From an uncultured Microbacterium sp. (GTDB lineage: Bacteria; Actinomycetota; Actinomycetes; Actinomycetales; Microbacteriaceae), in contig CALANM010000187.1 of NCBI GenBank assembly GCA_937926065.1, positions 1 to 13,529 of the forward strand: a stretch of 13,529 bases of DNA, written 5' to 3'. The notes beneath the pieces were generated by a model that had not been told where the DNA came from, searched no databases, and was given only the letters and a program-made list of their open reading frames with translations. Numbering within the stretch: the stretch's first letter is position 1; the number at the start of each line of letters is the position of its first letter. Position numbers and translations under genes: made by a program. This document shows, in pieces, positions 12,545 to 13,529 of the stretch.

Positions 12545-12607
12545 ATGAGCGACACCCGCCCCGCGGGTGGTCCGGTGGGCAGCACGCCTGTCCTCCTCCG
12601 GACGTGA
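12545..12607 (+). CDS. Possible 20-aa upstream ORF in the metF leader
   Basis: ATG 12545 to TGA 12605-12607 encodes 20 aa beginning MSDTRPAGGPVG. It lies close behind the -10-like TAGAGT (2 nt), so the predicted transcript might start just after the ATG, which argues against translation. It contains no Met run beyond the start, so it does not look like a classic methionine attenuator peptide. Reported only because it covers the hairpin region exactly. Confidence 0.12.
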   Translation: MSDTRPAGGPVGSTPVLLRT

Positions 12608-12617
12608 GCGACAGCCG
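12546..12617 (+). repeat. Near-perfect 13-bp direct repeat flanking hairpins in the metF leader
   Basis: TGAGCGACACCCG at 12546-12558 and TGAGCGACAGCCG at 12605-12617 agree at 12 of 13 positions and are spaced 59 bp apart. Between them sit CACCCGC-CCC-GCGGGTG (12553-12569, seven perfect pairs). Next comes an outer GTCCGG (12570-12575) / CCGGAC (12598-12603) stem enclosing GGGCAG (12577-12582) / CTGTCC (12588-12593). Possible RNA control element or protein operator; function unknown. Confidence 0.45.
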
Positions 12618-12731
12618 AGCCCGGCACCCGCCCGCGACGACCGCACGACAGACCGACGTGCGGCCGCGGCCACTCCGGTCCCGACCCGCCCTGCACGACG
12701 CACCCGCGTCGCTGCCTGATCGAGAGCTGTC

Positions 12732-13529
12732 ATGTCGAACGAAGCACCTGCGGCATCCGTGCCGTTCTCCTTCGAGGTGTACCCGCCCCGCAAGCCGGAG
12801 GGGATGCCGGCGCTGCACGAGACGATCCGGCGGCTCGCGGAGCCGGGGCCGGAGTTCATCTCAGTGACGTTCGGCGCAGGCGGCTCGACGGGCGGCCGCT
12901 CGCTGGAGGTGCTCACGCACATCCTGCGCGAGACGGCTGTGCAGCCGGTCGCGCACCTCACCTGCGTCGGAAGCACTTACGCCGACGCGACCGCTCTCAT
13001 CCGCGAGTTCCTCGACGCGGGCATCACGCGCTTCCTCGCGCTTCGGGGCGATCCGCCCGCCGGCGCCACGGAGGACGACCACTTCCTCGGCGACCTGGAG
13101 ACGGCGGCGCAGCTCGTGCAGCTGATCGACCGCGTGCAGGCGGAGCGCGCGCCCTACACCGAGCGAGACGTGCCCGGGGTCCCAGGGGCGGCGCGCGTCG
13201 CCGAGCGGGAGCGTGTGCAGATATCGGTGGCGGCGTTTCCCAATGGGCACCCGCGTTCACGCCACCGCGACGAGGACATCGACGCGCTGCTGGCCAAGCA
13301 GGCGGCCGGTGCGACGATGGCGATCACGCAGCTGTTCTTCCAGGCGGACGACTACCTGGGCTTCGTCGCGCGGGCGCGCGAGGCCGGTGTGCGGATTCCG
13401 ATCCTTCCGGGGCTCATGCCGATCACGTCGCCCGGACGCCTCGCGCGGGTGCTGGAGCTCACGGGGGAGCGGCGTCCGGTGACCCTCGCGTCGCAGCTCG
13501 CCGCGGCGGAGACACCCGAGGAGCACCAC
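12732..13529 (+). CDS. metF: Methylenetetrahydrofolate reductase, N-terminal 266 residues (3' end outside window)
   Basis: Open from ATG 12732 to the last base of the window without a stop: 266 codons of a protein usually about 290-310 aa long. MetF is an FAD-dependent (beta-alpha)8-barrel enzyme that reduces 5,10-methylene-THF to 5-methyl-THF, the methyl donor for methionine synthesis. Visible motifs: PFSFEVYPPRKPEG at 11-24 with the catalytic Glu15, EFISVTFGAGGST at 41-53, VAHLTCVG at 73-80, the FAD-binding FLALRGDPP at 101-109 with Asp107, VAAFPNGHPRS at 166-176, QLFFQADDY at 200-208, and IPILPGLMPITSPG at 222-235. An extra loop at about 141-160 (TERDVPGVPGAARVAERE) precedes VAAFPNGHP. The start is fixed by the family N-terminus rather than by a strong ribosome-binding site. 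It is transcribed divergently from the S9 peptidase gene and preceded by a structured leader. Confidence 0.95.
   Translation, partial: MSNEAPAASVPFSFEVYPPRKPEGMPALHETIRRLAEPGPEFISVTFGAGGSTGGRSLEVLTHILRETAVQPVAHLTCVGSTYADATALIREFLDAGITRFLALRGDPPAGATEDDHFLGDLETAAQLVQLIDRVQAERAPYTERDVPGVPGAARVAERERVQISVAAFPNGHPRSRHRDEDIDALLAKQAAGATMAITQLFFQADDYLGFVARAREAGVRIPILPGLMPITSPGRLARVLELTGERRPVTLASQLAAAETPEEHH

Larger units (their letters stand above)
12473..12731 (+). promoter_or_regulatory. Divergent region between S9 peptidase and metF, including the structured metF leader
   Basis: 259 bp without a confident gene. The left end holds the S9 peptidase promoter. A plus-strand -10-like TAGAGT is at 12537-12542. 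Downstream, 12553-12603 can fold into two GC-rich hairpins, flanked by two near-identical copies of a 13-bp sequence. From about 12620 to the metF start the DNA is C-rich with no further motif I recognise. The metF ribosome-binding site is only a weak GAGAG (12722-12726). Confidence 0.5.

Noticed and set aside
12545..12640. SAM-IV riboswitch in front of metF
   Set aside because: The TGAGYGNCA-like strand and following hairpin resemble it, but the conserved GGCAACC core and the matching downstream strands are missing. I keep it only as an unclassified structured leader.
1..13529. Mobile elements, tRNAs, CRISPR arrays, toxin-antitoxin or defence genes
   Set aside because: I looked on both strands for inverted-repeat-bounded transposase genes, tRNA cloverleafs, regular spaced repeats and small paired ORFs and saw none. 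The gene order is the conserved actinobacterial core, so I do not claim an undescribed system.

Overview
The window is a stretch of high-GC actinobacterial chromosome. The gene order ftsK-pgsA-cinA-clgR-DUF3046-recA-recX-miaB-miaA-dapF-(methyltransferase)-hflX, the strong G/C bias at third codon positions, the GTG starts and the TANNNT hexamers just upstream of start codons all point to Actinomycetota. Protein style (RecX, MiaB tail, S9 peptidase, MetF) suggests Microbacteriaceae, probably Microbacterium or a close relative. This is a family-level judgement by eye, not a database result. I see no tRNA, rRNA, insertion sequence, prophage, CRISPR array or compositional island: this is conserved core chromosome, not an accessory region.

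Layout. Positions 1-776 hold the C-terminal end of the DNA translocase FtsK. Phosphatidylglycerophosphate synthase (pgsA) follows, then a stand-alone CinA/PncC amidohydrolase with an ATGA overlap. After a 152-bp regulatory gap come the XRE-type protease regulator ClgR and a 73-aa DUF3046 protein. After a 249-bp gap carrying a LexA box come recA and recX. Next are the two ms2i6A37 tRNA-modification genes miaB and miaA (GTGA overlap) and, 2 bp later, dapF. On the minus strand at 8274-8915 sits a stand-alone RsmC-like methyltransferase, convergent with dapF and divergent from the ribosome-rescue GTPase gene hflX. A large S9-family peptidase gene lies on the minus strand, convergent with hflX, and the window ends inside a plus-strand metF.

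Functional logic. The block combines DNA segregation (FtsK), envelope lipid and cell-wall precursor synthesis (PgsA, DapF), recombination and SOS (RecA, RecX), proteolysis control (ClgR), nucleotide salvage (CinA), translation quality (MiaA, MiaB, HflX, the methyltransferase) and one-carbon metabolism (MetF). Visible stress-response signals are a sigma-R/sigma-H-type promoter match (GGAAT-N18-GTT) before clgR and an SOS box overlapping the putative recA promoter.

The most unusual observations are as follows. (1) An in-frame TAG in the S9 peptidase gene falls just before the catalytic histidine, and the family C-terminus continues in frame beyond it. (2) Five start codons on both strands have a TANNNT hexamer 6 or 8 nt upstream and no Shine-Dalgarno, which predicts leaderless mRNAs. 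(3) The metF leader is strongly structured and carries a near-perfect 13-bp repeat and does not match a riboswitch I recognise. I did not find a new defence or mobile system and do not claim one.
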